Shown here piece after piece: positions 20,234 to 30,405 of a stretch of 64,000 bases of DNA; position 1 is the first letter of the stretch; the number at the start of each line of letters is the position of its first letter. Where the stretch lies: NCBI GenBank assembly GCA_020186115.1, contig WSYJ01000144.1, positions 248,001-312,000 on the forward strand, written 5' to 3'. The notes below the pieces were generated by a model. That model ran no database searches and was not told the DNA's origin. It saw only the letters and a list, made by a program, of their open reading frames with translations. Position numbers and translations under genes: made by a program. Origin of the DNA: Histomonas meleagridis. Its lineage: Eukaryota; Parabasalia; Tritrichomonadida; Dientamoebidae.

Positions 20234-20528
20234 ATAAACAAAATGGTTATTGTCAATACGTTTTGATTCTGATATCACTTATAAAATGTTTTGGAGTCGC
20301 ATAGTGTGTTAACTTACATTCACAAGGAAATTGTTGAATTTTACAAATTTATGATTTGACATTTTTCAAATAAATGTTTGTTGTATTGCTTTCTCTATTG
20401 CTTGTGTAATTATTCTCTATAAAATTGTAAACGAATTCTGTAAAATTATATTTGGAAGAAATTTTAAAATTGTAAAACAAAAATTTTTATTATCTTTTTC
20501 ACACTCCGTATAAAATTACTAATTTCAT

Positions 20529-21536
20529 TTATTGTGGCATTGCAAACGTTAGGAACATTGCGGCCAAAATTCCTGCTGTTATAGAAAACGACATCAGAAA
20601 TCCCGCCAAACCTCTATCTTCCGATGGCACTTTTTCATTATTCGATCCGTAAAGCATTGAAACAGTGCCGAAATAACCGTTGGTTACAGCAAACGGTATC
20701 GTCCACAAAAAAGTCCAATAGGGGTCCCCCAAATTTACAACATTTTCAATGGTTAACATAAAAATTGGGAAAAAGAGAACTCTTACTAAGACGGGAATCC
20801 AAGCAAATTTGATGCTCGGCCACATATAACGTACAGGCAAATATCTACCGACCCAGTCAAATATGCAAAAGATTGCGGTAATAATAACGGATGACCAATC
20901 ACCAATTGCAGGAACTTCTTTAACGAGTGTCATGTAGCCTGGGAATAGTGTTAGTGTAACTAAGAAGTCAAAAAAGACACTTAACCATTCAACCCATATA
21001 AGTTTGATGGTTGATAATAATGACCTAGAACATTTCACCGTTTCGCCTGAGGATGAAATCATATTGCGTGATAAGGTTTGAATTTTACTGACATGTAATA
21101 AATATATTAATGTGATTATTAAAACTATGGCTGTAAGGAAAAAATATACCGCAGATGATATAATAAGTTGTTCCTTGGATGAAAAAAGAGCTTTGGTAAG
21201 AATACGAAGTCCGGCGGCAATTACTCCACAACATCCATTTCCACTTGATACCAAAGAGGTATATGTGGAATCAAATTTGGCTGCAATTGAAAAGGCTGTT
21301 GATGAAATTATTGATGAAAAAACTGCAGAACCTCCTACACATATAACAGTAACCCAATAAATCACTTGAGCAGAAAACTTAAATAGAATGAAAAAGGGAA
21401 GAATTATAACAATAATTGAAAGTGCAACAAGACCAATGATTAGTGCAATTTTAAGATTACTTGGCATTATGAAACAAAGTATAAGTGAAATAACAGATGA
21501 AGGAAAGTTGTACGCACGACTTAAAACAGCTCCCAT
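20529..21536 (-). CDS. Equilibrative nucleoside transporter-like (SLC29), start codon missing upstream
   Basis: The 335-residue product from the first ATG has about ten membrane segments. Its end (PSEDRGLAGFLMSFSITAGI) resembles the last helices of ENT transporters, which move nucleosides across the plasma membrane; trichomonads cannot make purines and need such uptake. The same frame stays open upstream to a TAA at 21783-21785, adding about 82 codons that include FLLFLLGNAALLVFNIAINA, a convincing first ENT helix. That extension holds no ATG. So the full protein (about 417 residues, normal for the family) has no visible AUG start: a lost start, an undetected 5' exon or a sequencing error. 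Confidence 0.75.
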   Translation of the reverse strand: MGAVLSRAYNFPSSVISLILCFIMPSNLKIALIIGLVALSIIVIILPFFILFKFSAQVIYWVTVICVGGSAVFSSIISSTAFSIAAKFDSTYTSLVSSGNGCCGVIAAGLRILTKALFSSKEQLIISSAVYFFLTAIVLIITLIYLLHVSKIQTLSRNMISSSGETVKCSRSLLSTIKLIWVEWLSVFFDFLVTLTLFPGYMTLVKEVPAIGDWSSVIITAIFCIFDWVGRYLPVRYMWPSIKFAWIPVLVRVLFFPIFMLTIENVVNLGDPYWTFLWTIPFAVTNGYFGTVSMLYGSNNEKVPSEDRGLAGFLMSFSITAGILAAMFLTFAMPQ

Positions 21537-21785
21537 GTCTTTGCGTTCACATGCTTGATCAAAAATGTCAATAGCGTTGATGGCAATATTAAAAACTAAA
21601 AGGGCAGCATTACCCAGAAGAAATAGCAGAAACTTCTGCTTCTTTTCTTCTGATTTCGTTGGAGCGTCAACGCTTGAAGTTAAGAATTCTTCGAGGTTAT
21701 TAGACTGAATCTGGAAATGATCCCATCGAAAACCGCTTCGAATAGCGGTTATTAATACAAAAAGTGGAGTGTATAATTTTTTTTA

Positions 21786-22521
21786 TTAGACGATAAGATA
21801 TTTCATGTGCTCCCTTCACTAAAAGCAGGTGAATCCTTGTTTAAAAATTTTTAACATTAGTTTCATGGATATCTAAATATCTTTGAAATTTAATTTTTTT
21901 TATAGATTGGATTATCAAATTTGACATTCTGATAACAAAAGCATGCTGTCATATGAATAATTTCGAACAAAGTACAAGACATATGCAATACAATTCGTGC
22001 TTTGTCAACGAAAACTATAACAAAATTTCGGTGATTCCAACAAATAACTACAAATAAACCAATCAATGTTTTTTATCGTCTTGAATGACAGCACAAAACA
22101 AAAGCTCAGTCGGTAATATTTAAAGAGATATATCTTAAAATCAAGCGAATAAAATTCTTTAAGACTTGATTATATTTTTAAAGATATAACATATAAGAAT
22201 GATTTTGCTTTAAAAAAAATTATCGCACGAAATTTTGTGAAAAATTTTTATTTTTTAAATCGGCAAAATTCCCCATCCAAATTAAATGCCTTCTTAATTT
22301 TCTTAAGTGATTCAAAATTTGAGAAGCATTTTCATTTAATTTTCAATGTATTATTGTAGTTTCTCTTTTTTCTTAATAATTATCGGAGTTTGGGAAATTA
22401 AAACTTTAACCTGTTTTTTGCCTCACCTTTTGGAAATTTTCGTTTAAAAACCCAACCGATTTTCAGAAAAAGATGGTTATAAACACAAAGTCAACAGTTT
22501 CCACTGTATAGCCAACTAATT
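21786..22521. other. Divergent intergenic region
   Basis: AT-rich region between the ENT-like gene and the serpin gene. No convincing coding frame, RNA gene or trichomonad 3' splice signal (ACTAACACACAG) was found on either strand, so a first exon for the transporter was not located here. Confidence 0.5.
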
Positions 22522-22527
22522 TAACGG
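22522..22527 (+). promoter_or_regulatory. TAACGG Myb-site-like element
   Basis: TAACGGC lies 5 bp before the first possible serpin ATG (22533) and 23 bp before the second (22551). In other genes the gap is 11 bp or more, which favours the second ATG. Confidence 0.5.
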
Positions 22528-22532
22528 CTTTG

Positions 22533-23678
22533 ATGACATCACTTCATATTATGTTTTTTTGGAGAAAATCTCTTTCTTACCAAGAACCAATCGAGAAATT
22601 AGCATTCAATATGCTCACTCATTTATCTAATGATAAAGAAAATATTGTTGTTTCTCCATATTCTGCGTTTTCAGTTCTTTTAATGTCGAGTGCTATTTTC
22701 AAAGAATCAACACGTAGGCAAAATTTTGAAGCACTCGGAATTCCAACCAATACTAGTGTTAAAGACCTACTTACAGCACTCAATCAATTAATTAAAACTA
22801 TTGAAGTACAATCAAGTGACGGAAATGTTAGTGGTGCAAACTCAATCTGGCCTAACAAATTTTTTAATTTTGATACATCTTTGTATGCACCATTAGAACA
22901 ATATCTTGGAGCAAAAATAACTCCAGTTGAATTTCCACAACCAGGCTGTGATTTAATTAACAAACATGTTGAAGAAGTTACACACGGCCTCATCAAGAAT
23001 ATATTAAACCCACTGCAAATGGACAATTTGATCCATTCAATAATCGTCAATGCTATTTATTTCAACTCCAAATGGAAGAAACCCTTTGAGAGTGGAAATA
23101 CCAATGAGGAAACATTTACACTTCTTGATGGGACTGAAGTGAAAACAAAACTTATGCAGAAAAAAGATGAATATTTATATGGTGAAGATGAAAATGCAAA
23201 AATTTTATCAATGGAATATATCAACGACTATTCCATGGTTTGTATTCTTCCCAAGCTTAACAGCGTAGAATCTTTCCGTGCGGTAAAGACAGCACTAGCT
23301 AACGGTAAATATAAAGACTATCTTAAAATGCTTTCTCCCAAGCCAATAGAAGTTGACGTTAAGATTCCGAAGTTTAAGCATTATTGGGGAACAAGATCTT
23401 TGACTAAAATGTTAAATGATATGGGAATTAAAGACATGTTTAATCCCACAATTGAATTACATTTCGTTGATGATATAGTCCAAAAGGCAGTAATTGAGGT
23501 TGACGAAGTTAAAACTGAGGCAGCGGCAGTCACAATATCCTTCATATTACCGGGAGCTCTAATCGATTTTAACAAGCCAATGCCACCAAGTTTCCATGCT
23601 GATCATCCATTCTTCTATTTTATAACTCATAAAGAAGGAACAATTTTGTTCGCTGGTGAGTACATCAAACCTGAGTAA
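22533..23678 (+). CDS. Serpin (serine/cysteine protease inhibitor)
   Basis: The product (381 residues from 22533, 375 from the ATG at 22551) spans a whole serpin. Early helices read NMLTHLSNDKENIVVSPYS. The shutter and gate strands are present (SIIVNAIYFNSKWKKPFE), and the C-terminus has the signature FHADHPFFYFITHKEGTILF. The reactive loop begins with an inhibitory-type hinge, TEAAAVT, so it should trap a protease by loop insertion. By canonical spacing P1 falls near PG^A in ILPGALID, but the exact bond is uncertain. There is no signal peptide, so the protein may be intracellular and protect against the organism's own cathepsin-like proteases. The stop is followed by AA (TAAA). Confidence 0.93.
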   Translation: MTSLHIMFFWRKSLSYQEPIEKLAFNMLTHLSNDKENIVVSPYSAFSVLLMSSAIFKESTRRQNFEALGIPTNTSVKDLLTALNQLIKTIEVQSSDGNVSGANSIWPNKFFNFDTSLYAPLEQYLGAKITPVEFPQPGCDLINKHVEEVTHGLIKNILNPLQMDNLIHSIIVNAIYFNSKWKKPFESGNTNEETFTLLDGTEVKTKLMQKKDEYLYGEDENAKILSMEYINDYSMVCILPKLNSVESFRAVKTALANGKYKDYLKMLSPKPIEVDVKIPKFKHYWGTRSLTKMLNDMGIKDMFNPTIELHFVDDIVQKAVIEVDEVKTEAAAVTISFILPGALIDFNKPMPPSFHADHPFFYFITHKEGTILFAGEYIKPE

Positions 23679-24246
23679 ACAGGAAACTTCTTTCTATGTG
23701 TGTTGAAACTCATAATATTATTATGAATGAAGTTATTTGACTTAACGTTATTGAAATTGATTTAATTTTTGGGTATCGCTCGAACAAATTTACTTACATC
23801 CATGAGTACAAATTTTTTTTAATAATGTTGTTTTTAGCAATTTTTTTCTTATGTGCTTTGTAAATTCAGAAAAAATTCCTTCGAAATCATATGAATTTTT
23901 TAAGGCTGTTTGAATCAGTTCTTTTCATTCTTAATTAATACCTAAATATTATTTCCTTGATGCTCAGTTATTTTATGGTATTAAAAAATTTTTTTAACAT
24001 ATACACACATATAAAACATTTTATTTGAATCAAACCCACTTAAATAAATATCCGATACCTGAAAATTTCCAATCAAACGATGTTCCACATGTTTGAAGCT
24101 CAATCACTTCATCGTTAGAACAAAAAGTCGTATAAACTATACAAATTTTCGTTGTATTTTCAGTTTGGGTTGCCCTATAAACCGATAATTGTTTCGGTGG
24201 TTTATTTATCGTCGTATAGAAAAAGTTCCATTTCATTTCCACATAA
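23679..24246. other. Convergent intergenic region
   Basis: Two 3' ends face each other. AT-rich with long T runs. The longest reading frame here (24030-24278, minus) has no recognisable domain and overlaps the RPA1 3' end. Nothing else is supported. Confidence 0.5.
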
Positions 24247-26091
24247 TTACACAAAATATTTATTGATTTCGTTCGCATAAAACAGCGCCGCCTCTTTAAA
24301 CGACAATTTCTCTGCCGCCACGACGTTTGCCTTCACTCTGTTCTGGTCCATGAAGTTATCCAACTTGAATCGACATCTCAACTTCATTGGTTGGAAGAAC
24401 TTCTGTATCAGCTTCTGTCGGATGTAATTCTCTTCATCCTCGTGACCATTAATGTCGTTCACCCAATCATTTGCATTTTTCCCAACAAACAAATTTCCAA
24501 TGTTATCATCGCCTAAGATGGACATAAACATAGCGCCAGTGTGATCTTGCACTTTAATCGAGAAGTTGAATCGTGGCTTTGGTTCATTGATCAAATTTGT
24601 ACATCTTTCGCAGTAATAATTCGTTCCTTGTAATGTTAATCCTTTATATTTACATTCCGGGTTCGGACATGCATTATAATACAACTTTCGCTGAGTATTA
24701 ATATCTGTATATAATATGAATAGGTCATAATATTCGCTTTTGTTGTTTTGGGTTCCAATTCCATTACTATTTATTTGTGATAAATATATTAATGAGTTGA
24801 TGTTATAATTCGATATTGATATCGATGGCAAATTCATTAAATTGTTCTCTCCAAGACTTCGGATATAATCTTTTAGGATCATTGCCTCCGGAATTTTCGG
24901 ATTAATTCGATAAAATGAATTACAGATTAATGAGCGTCGACCATAATCGGAAATTTTGGCATCTTTAAAGCTAATAATGAAGTTCCCTTCGTTTGGAAAC
25001 AAAAGTGCGTCTTCTTCCCATAGAGAAATATCGCATTTGACACCGGAGTTGTCACAGATAATTAATGTCCGACGTTTAAATGTCTTTTGTGTCCGTGAAC
25101 TAACAATTTCTGTGATTGGTTCGATCGAAATAACATAACATAAGATGTCTACAAGGGATTTGGCTGGTAATGTTCCAATTGTGTTTAATGGAATGAAATG
25201 ATAAGTCAATAAACCAATACTATTATCATCTGATAATGATTCTATTTTGGTTCGCTTATCAAACATTATTTCATAATCACTATTAGTGGTATTAAATCGA
25301 TTATTTTTACTTTTGATGATCCCATCACTAATTTTATAGACACAATCTTGTTGAATTATTGGGTCAAACTTAGTTGCTTGTTCCCCAAAAAATGTTCCAC
25401 GTATTTCATACCCAAATTTGTCTTTGAGGATTACACTGAATAAACGGCCGTCGTCTTGTCGCGGATTTGAATACTTTACAACGGAATTACGCAAAACAAC
25501 TCGAACTTTGATGCTCCATGTTAAGAGATATGGATGAAGCATGTTGACGGGTATAAACCTTTCGTTAGATTCTAGTTCAGCTTGGGTACGTTGTGTTTCA
25601 CGTTCAATTATATCTGATGGAATTGTACATGGACCTTCTTGTGAACTAGGAGTTAAGGAACTATGTTGGGTTGGGGAAATGGATTTTGCAAATTGACTAT
25701 CAATTCTTTGTGAGTTTTGAGCATTTTTAAATTCTGATACATTTCCAATTGCTGATGAAAGATCAGAGATTTTAGTAAGTGAGGTTATAATTAATATCTT
25801 TCGATCTAAAGTTGGGTTAAGAATATATTCGTTAATTCTAACAAGAGAATTATTTTTGATTTCATTTTCTTGAATTAATCGATTTAATTGAATACTAAGT
25901 CGAGTATTAGCATAATAATAGCTATCTGAAAGTGTGATTCTATATTTGATTGAACGATTTTCATCACCGCCAAGTTTTTTGATTTGAATTATTTGTAAAA
26001 CCGGATTTTTTGGTTGTTGTTCTTTGTCTTCTGTACAATACATTTTCTTAAGGGTTCCAGGAATCAATTGCTCATTATCATTTGACTCCAT
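24247..26091 (-). CDS. RPA1: Replication protein A large subunit (RPA70/RFA1)
   Basis: The 614-residue product has the standard RPA1 layout: an N-terminal OB fold (about 1-110), a Ser-rich linker, DBD-A (about 180-280; HPYLLTWSIKVRVVLRN), DBD-B (about 300-400), and DBD-C with a zinc ribbon at about 474-496 (C-x4-C-x13-C-x2-C: CPNPEC then CERC). It ends with the trimerisation helix region. RPA coats single-stranded DNA in replication and repair. DBD-C includes RFNFSIKVQDHTGAM, typical of RFA1. The last 150 bp use more G/C-ending codons. Upstream, TAAACGG occurs at 26134 but in opposite orientation. Confidence 0.95.
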   Translation of the reverse strand: MESNDNEQLIPGTLKKMYCTEDKEQQPKNPVLQIIQIKKLGGDENRSIKYRITLSDSYYYANTRLSIQLNRLIQENEIKNNSLVRINEYILNPTLDRKILIITSLTKISDLSSAIGNVSEFKNAQNSQRIDSQFAKSISPTQHSSLTPSSQEGPCTIPSDIIERETQRTQAELESNERFIPVNMLHPYLLTWSIKVRVVLRNSVVKYSNPRQDDGRLFSVILKDKFGYEIRGTFFGEQATKFDPIIQQDCVYKISDGIIKSKNNRFNTTNSDYEIMFDKRTKIESLSDDNSIGLLTYHFIPLNTIGTLPAKSLVDILCYVISIEPITEIVSSRTQKTFKRRTLIICDNSGVKCDISLWEEDALLFPNEGNFIISFKDAKISDYGRRSLICNSFYRINPKIPEAMILKDYIRSLGENNLMNLPSISISNYNINSLIYLSQINSNGIGTQNNKSEYYDLFILYTDINTQRKLYYNACPNPECKYKGLTLQGTNYYCERCTNLINEPKPRFNFSIKVQDHTGAMFMSILGDDNIGNLFVGKNANDWVNDINGHEDEENYIRQKLIQKFFQPMKLRCRFKLDNFMDQNRVKANVVAAEKLSFKEAALFYANEINKYFV

Positions 26092-26153
26092 TCGTCAATG
26101 AAGAATTCTATCGTTCGAGCAACTTCCCTCAAATAAACGGCCGAATATGTAAA

Positions 26154-28292
26154 TCATACAAATTCCTGAATTGTTTCCATTCGGCTTTTTTGGACTTTAA
26201 TTCTAAATTTTGCAATTGTTTCCCATTTCTTTCTTTCATTTTCTGTTTGTATTAATTTATTCTTAAGCTTATGCTTTTTTGCTTGATATAATTCCAAGAT
26301 TTTCTTAGTGTTTTCATTGTCTTTTGCTTGAATTTGTATATAAAGAATGAGTTTTTGAAACCTTTTTGTAAGTTTCAAATTCTTTTCTTGTTCAATATTT
26401 AATTCTTCTTTAAGTCTTTCAACTTGCGAATTTTGTTCAATGATTTTTATTTCATTATGTTTGAAATCAGTTTTAAGTTTTATTAATTCATTTTTTTCTT
26501 CTTGTTCGTTTTGTTGAAATTGAATAATTTGATTTTGTAATTCTTCAGTATTTATTTTCTGTTGGTTTATAATGTTTTTAAGTTTTTTATTTTCTTCAAT
26601 TAAGTTTTTTATTAAATTTCTTTTTTCTTTATTCTTTTGATTTGATATATTTAATTGATTTTGAATATCATTCACATTATTCTTTCCATTAATTTGTTTA
26701 TCTTTATTCGTTTCATTTTCTTTTAATAACTTTAAATCATTTTGAAGATTTTTATTCGTTTCTGTTTCTTTTTGCAGATGATTTGTAATATTTTCAAGAT
26801 TTTTGTGATCTTGTTTTGCATTTAAAACAAAACCTGAATTTAAAAGTTCAAATAAATATAAATCTTTTGAATCATAAAAATAATTTAATGCTTTAAGTGC
26901 TTCTTTTGTAGCATTAATATTTTGAGAATGAGTCAAAACATGAACAAGTAAAACAATAAATTGAGTTTGTAATAAAATGTGTTTAAATTTTAATTCCCAA
27001 TTCTTAAAATATTTAATTAATTCTTGAATAATTCTAAATAAACATACAGATATAAATGAATCATTGTTTTCAATATATCTTAAAAATGATGTAAATATAA
27101 CATCTTCATTTTCTGATACATAATTTAAAGTCTCTAAATGCATTTTATTATTTTCAATAATCATCAAGATTATAATTAAAATTGATTCATTTTGAATTAA
27201 TTTTTCTTTAGGAGAAACGAATAATGATTTAAACAAATCATTAATAAGTTCAACATCATTAATATCTTTAAATAAATTATCAGAATTGTTATTTAATGTT
27301 TGCAAAAATACACAACCACATTGCATTACAAAATCAGAATTTGTTAAAACAAATTTTCTTATTAATGAATTAAGATATTTTGTAGATTGTATTATATCAG
27401 AAAACATTCCATGAAATTGATTCATTTCATTTAACATTTTAAGAATTAAATATGTTTTAATATCATTTGCCTTTAGAATAGACATTAAGATTGAAGTGAT
27501 TTCTTCTTCTTTTGGTTTTCTTTTTTGATATAATTCTATTAATGATTCTGTTATCAAATATGGCATTGGTATAAATAGATCATCTTCAAAAAGACAATTT
27601 ATTAATTGATTTAATATTATATCAAAATTATCTTTGATTGGATAAAGTGAAATAAAAGCAGAAATTGACGATATACGAATATAAATATCATCTGATTTTG
27701 TTAATGTTATCAATATTTGCTTTAATTTAGAGTTTAATGGATTCATTTTGAAATATGAATTTGAAATTGAACTATTATGATTAATGCCTGCAATGATTGC
27801 TGAAAACCATGCTGAAAGTTGTGGATTTTGAAGAAGTTCAATAGCACAATTTAAAAAGGTTTGAATAGAGTCTGTTGAAGTCAAAAATAAAAATGGTGAA
27901 TGTGAGATTATTGTAATTAATTTGAGGAAAGGAAGTAATTTTGTTGGGCTCATTTCCTTGACTGAAGAAACATCTTGAAACACAAGCGAAAACATGCAAT
28001 TTAAATTGGTTTCATGTGAAATAATATTGTGAATAATTGGATGATTGATACAAATTTTATATAGAAATGTTGATATTTCTGATGACGTATCTAAGATCAT
28101 ATTGGAATACATGTATTCACATAAATAATGCACAAGCTTTTTGAAAATTTCCTGATTTTCTAAAATTTCATTAATTAAATCTGAATCAATTTCACAAGAT
28201 TGAAGAAATTGATTAATTACATTTTTTGTTGTTTGTAGGTCAAGGTTGTTTCCTGAAAGCATTTGGCAAACAGCAGTAAGATTTGATTTCAT
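26154..28292 (-). CDS. ARM-repeat head plus long coiled coil (golgin/CIP2A-like architecture)
   Basis: The 712-residue product has a helical armadillo-like N-terminal two thirds (about 1-490; repeated units such as IRISSISAFISLYP) and a C-terminal coiled coil (about 495-700) rich in Asn, Lys, Glu and Gln. A globular ARM head with a coiled-coil tail is the layout of the tether p115/USO1 and of CIP2A; sequence alone does not tell which. There is no signal peptide or membrane segment. It lies upstream of and in tandem with RPA1 (62 bp apart) and is divergent from the TBL2-like gene. Confidence 0.7.
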   Translation of the reverse strand: MKSNLTAVCQMLSGNNLDLQTTKNVINQFLQSCEIDSDLINEILENQEIFKKLVHYLCEYMYSNMILDTSSEISTFLYKICINHPIIHNIISHETNLNCMFSLVFQDVSSVKEMSPTKLLPFLKLITIISHSPFLFLTSTDSIQTFLNCAIELLQNPQLSAWFSAIIAGINHNSSISNSYFKMNPLNSKLKQILITLTKSDDIYIRISSISAFISLYPIKDNFDIILNQLINCLFEDDLFIPMPYLITESLIELYQKRKPKEEEITSILMSILKANDIKTYLILKMLNEMNQFHGMFSDIIQSTKYLNSLIRKFVLTNSDFVMQCGCVFLQTLNNNSDNLFKDINDVELINDLFKSLFVSPKEKLIQNESILIIILMIIENNKMHLETLNYVSENEDVIFTSFLRYIENNDSFISVCLFRIIQELIKYFKNWELKFKHILLQTQFIVLLVHVLTHSQNINATKEALKALNYFYDSKDLYLFELLNSGFVLNAKQDHKNLENITNHLQKETETNKNLQNDLKLLKENETNKDKQINGKNNVNDIQNQLNISNQKNKEKRNLIKNLIEENKKLKNIINQQKINTEELQNQIIQFQQNEQEEKNELIKLKTDFKHNEIKIIEQNSQVERLKEELNIEQEKNLKLTKRFQKLILYIQIQAKDNENTKKILELYQAKKHKLKNKLIQTENERKKWETIAKFRIKVQKSRMETIQEFV

Positions 28293-28629
28293 CTAAAATT
28301 TACTGTACGTTAACACAGCTCTATTTTTTCATTTACAAATTTCTCATAAAAAAGAAGCGAGCCACTATTCGAAAATGCTCTAACAGTGCCTCAACTACTT
28401 CGTTGCCAATACAGGATCTTTATTTTCAGATAGTCAAGTCATTATTAATTTCAATCATTGATGAAATTGGAAAATTAAGGAACATTGTATAAAGGGATTC
28501 ATGACGCAATGTTTAAAAATCCATATAAAACGATTTTAAACATGGATGTGGGGAAAGTCAGAAATCCTTGAATAATTAACCGCCCGCATATGACGATCAA
28601 TTTATTCTCAATTCCCAAATTGGGCGAAG
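28293..28629. other. Divergent intergenic region
   Basis: It contains TAACCGCCC near 28576, one base away from the recurring TAACGG element, 54 bp before the ATG at 28630. A 69-codon frame (28283-28492) overlaps the opposite gene's start and has no recognisable features. Confidence 0.4.
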
Positions 28630-29802
28630 ATGGATATTCTGATTTTAATAGTCACATTAATTCTACTCGGGCTTGGTTCATTTGTCCTATATTCATTCTT
28701 TGTAAAGAAACCAAAGCCAGTTGAAAAAGAGGAAAATAAAGAGATAAAGCAAGAAAAAGAGAAAAATCAAAAGCCACCAAAATCTCAAAAACAAGCAAAG
28801 AACATACAACAAAAGAAACAAAGGGGTACTGAGATTCTTCCTACCGCTGAAAAGGTCATTAATCTTGGAAATAGCACACCTTCATGTTTAGCATTTGATC
28901 CAAAACTTCCCTACTTTATTGTTCCAACTCAAAATCGTCAAATTTTACTTTACTCAAACTCTGTAATTGAAAAAGGCGGCAGTCCAACTCAACGATATCA
29001 ATTTAAAGATGATAAAATTATTGATTGTTCGATCTGCAATCCTGATAAGAAACCACAAATTGTTTTAGCATTAGATCGTTCAAGAAAAGTTGTTTCATTT
29101 TACTATGACCCAAAAAGTTCAAAACTTCAAAATGGAGATTACAACATTGAAAACGCAGGACAATTAACAGTCGACAAAATTGCAGCAGCACCCGATGGCT
29201 CTTTTGTTTCTGTCTTATCCGACGAGACAAACATTCGACTTTTCCATCAAAATGGAAGTTCTCTTTATGGCAAGAATACATCTCAAATGCACAACTATGA
29301 AATTGGCGTTTCTTACAACTCTGAATTTGTTGCCGTCTCTTCTTACACTTCTGAAATTGTTGTTTATGGAGTAGAACGTGATCGCTCCGAAAATCCAAAT
29401 AAAGTTCTTAAAGCCTTTACCTTTTCTGGTCATTCGAACAGTATCAACACCATTGATTTCCATCCAAAGAGTCTTTTAATTGCTTCTGGAAGTAAAGATT
29501 GCAAATATAATGTTTGGCTTGCTCCAGATCGTTGGAGGGAAGGAGACATTGCACGCTTACAGTGGTCAGGAAATGTTGGCGAGCCTATTTCAATCATCCG
29601 TATCAACCCAGTTGATAACACGCTCGCTATAATCACTGAGAGTGGAAAACTTTTGTTCTGCAGAAAGGATGAAGTTGTCAAAACCGTCGAAACCCCTCAT
29701 GATCATAAGGTTTCGCTTATGCGCTGGTCACCAGACGGAAAATGGGTATTAGTTGCATCTCTCACATCTTCATTCATTTATGCTTACTCAAATCCACAGT
29801 AA
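28630..29802 (+). CDS. TBL2-like WD40 protein with N-terminal membrane anchor
   Basis: The 390-residue product begins with a membrane segment (ILILIVTLILLGLGSFVLYS, 3-22), then a Lys/Glu/Gln-rich linker (about 26-70), then WD40 blades to the end (clear units include FSGHSNSINTIDFHPKS and SGSKDCKYNVW). Human TBL2 has the same order: ER membrane anchor, basic linker, WD40 propeller in the cytosol, where it interacts with the PERK stress kinase. The assignment rests on architecture plus the conserved last blades. It is in the usual size range (about 400-450). The stop is followed by AA (TAAA). Confidence 0.8.
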   Translation: MDILILIVTLILLGLGSFVLYSFFVKKPKPVEKEENKEIKQEKEKNQKPPKSQKQAKNIQQKKQRGTEILPTAEKVINLGNSTPSCLAFDPKLPYFIVPTQNRQILLYSNSVIEKGGSPTQRYQFKDDKIIDCSICNPDKKPQIVLALDRSRKVVSFYYDPKSSKLQNGDYNIENAGQLTVDKIAAAPDGSFVSVLSDETNIRLFHQNGSSLYGKNTSQMHNYEIGVSYNSEFVAVSSYTSEIVVYGVERDRSENPNKVLKAFTFSGHSNSINTIDFHPKSLLIASGSKDCKYNVWLAPDRWREGDIARLQWSGNVGEPISIIRINPVDNTLAIITESGKLLFCRKDEVVKTVETPHDHKVSLMRWSPDGKWVLVASLTSSFIYAYSNPQ

Positions 29803-30405
29803 ACAAATTTTCAGAAATTATTTTTACTTTTACATTGCGATTAAGTTAATATTTAAATATGGTGAATTTATATTTTAATTTCATTAATATATCAGTATTT
29901 TAGGATTTAAGAAAAAAATCCATTAAGTTTATAATATCAAATAATTGAGAAGGTATTTTTATAATATATGAAAAATTTGGTTTGGTTTCATTATGAATAA
30001 AGTTCATATTTGATCTGTTTTCTTCGCTCACACTGCTTTGTCCATTTACTATAATTTCCTTAATATGCTTTAAGTTTATGACATACCCAACTTGAAATAT
30101 CAAATACAATTTTTATAATTTTATATTTACTAAATTAATGAAAAATTTATTCGAACATTGTTATATTTTAATATTGCATTATAGCAAATAAACCAAAATA
30201 TTCAAGCTTAATGAAAATATATCAATATTTTAGGTCTCAAGAAAAAATCAATTAAAATTTAGTTTGTTTTCATTATGAATAAGGTTCATTTTTTGATGTG
30301 CTTTCTTTGCTTACACTGCTTTGTCCACTTATGTTAATTTTTTGAATATTAAAAACAACTTTTATAATTTTATATTTACTAAATTAATCGCATTATCACT
30401 TATTT
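29803..30405. repeat. Intergenic region with a diverged internal duplication
   Basis: A block at about 29890-30130 is repeated at about 30220-30390. Shared landmarks in order are TATTTTAGG, AAGAAAAAAT, CACTGCTTTGTCCA and TTTTATATTTACTAAATTAAT. On the minus strand both copies can encode GQSSVS near the middle, but the surrounding frames differ and the second is short. This looks like a local duplication of 3'-flanking DNA or of a decayed gene end. Confidence 0.6.

Noticed and set aside
24030-24278. Small minus-strand frame next to RPA1
   Set aside because: It overlaps the RPA1 3' end in another frame and has no recognisable features.
28283-28492. Small plus-strand frame between divergent genes
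   Set aside because: It overlaps the neighbouring start and shows no domain, signal peptide or conserved pattern.
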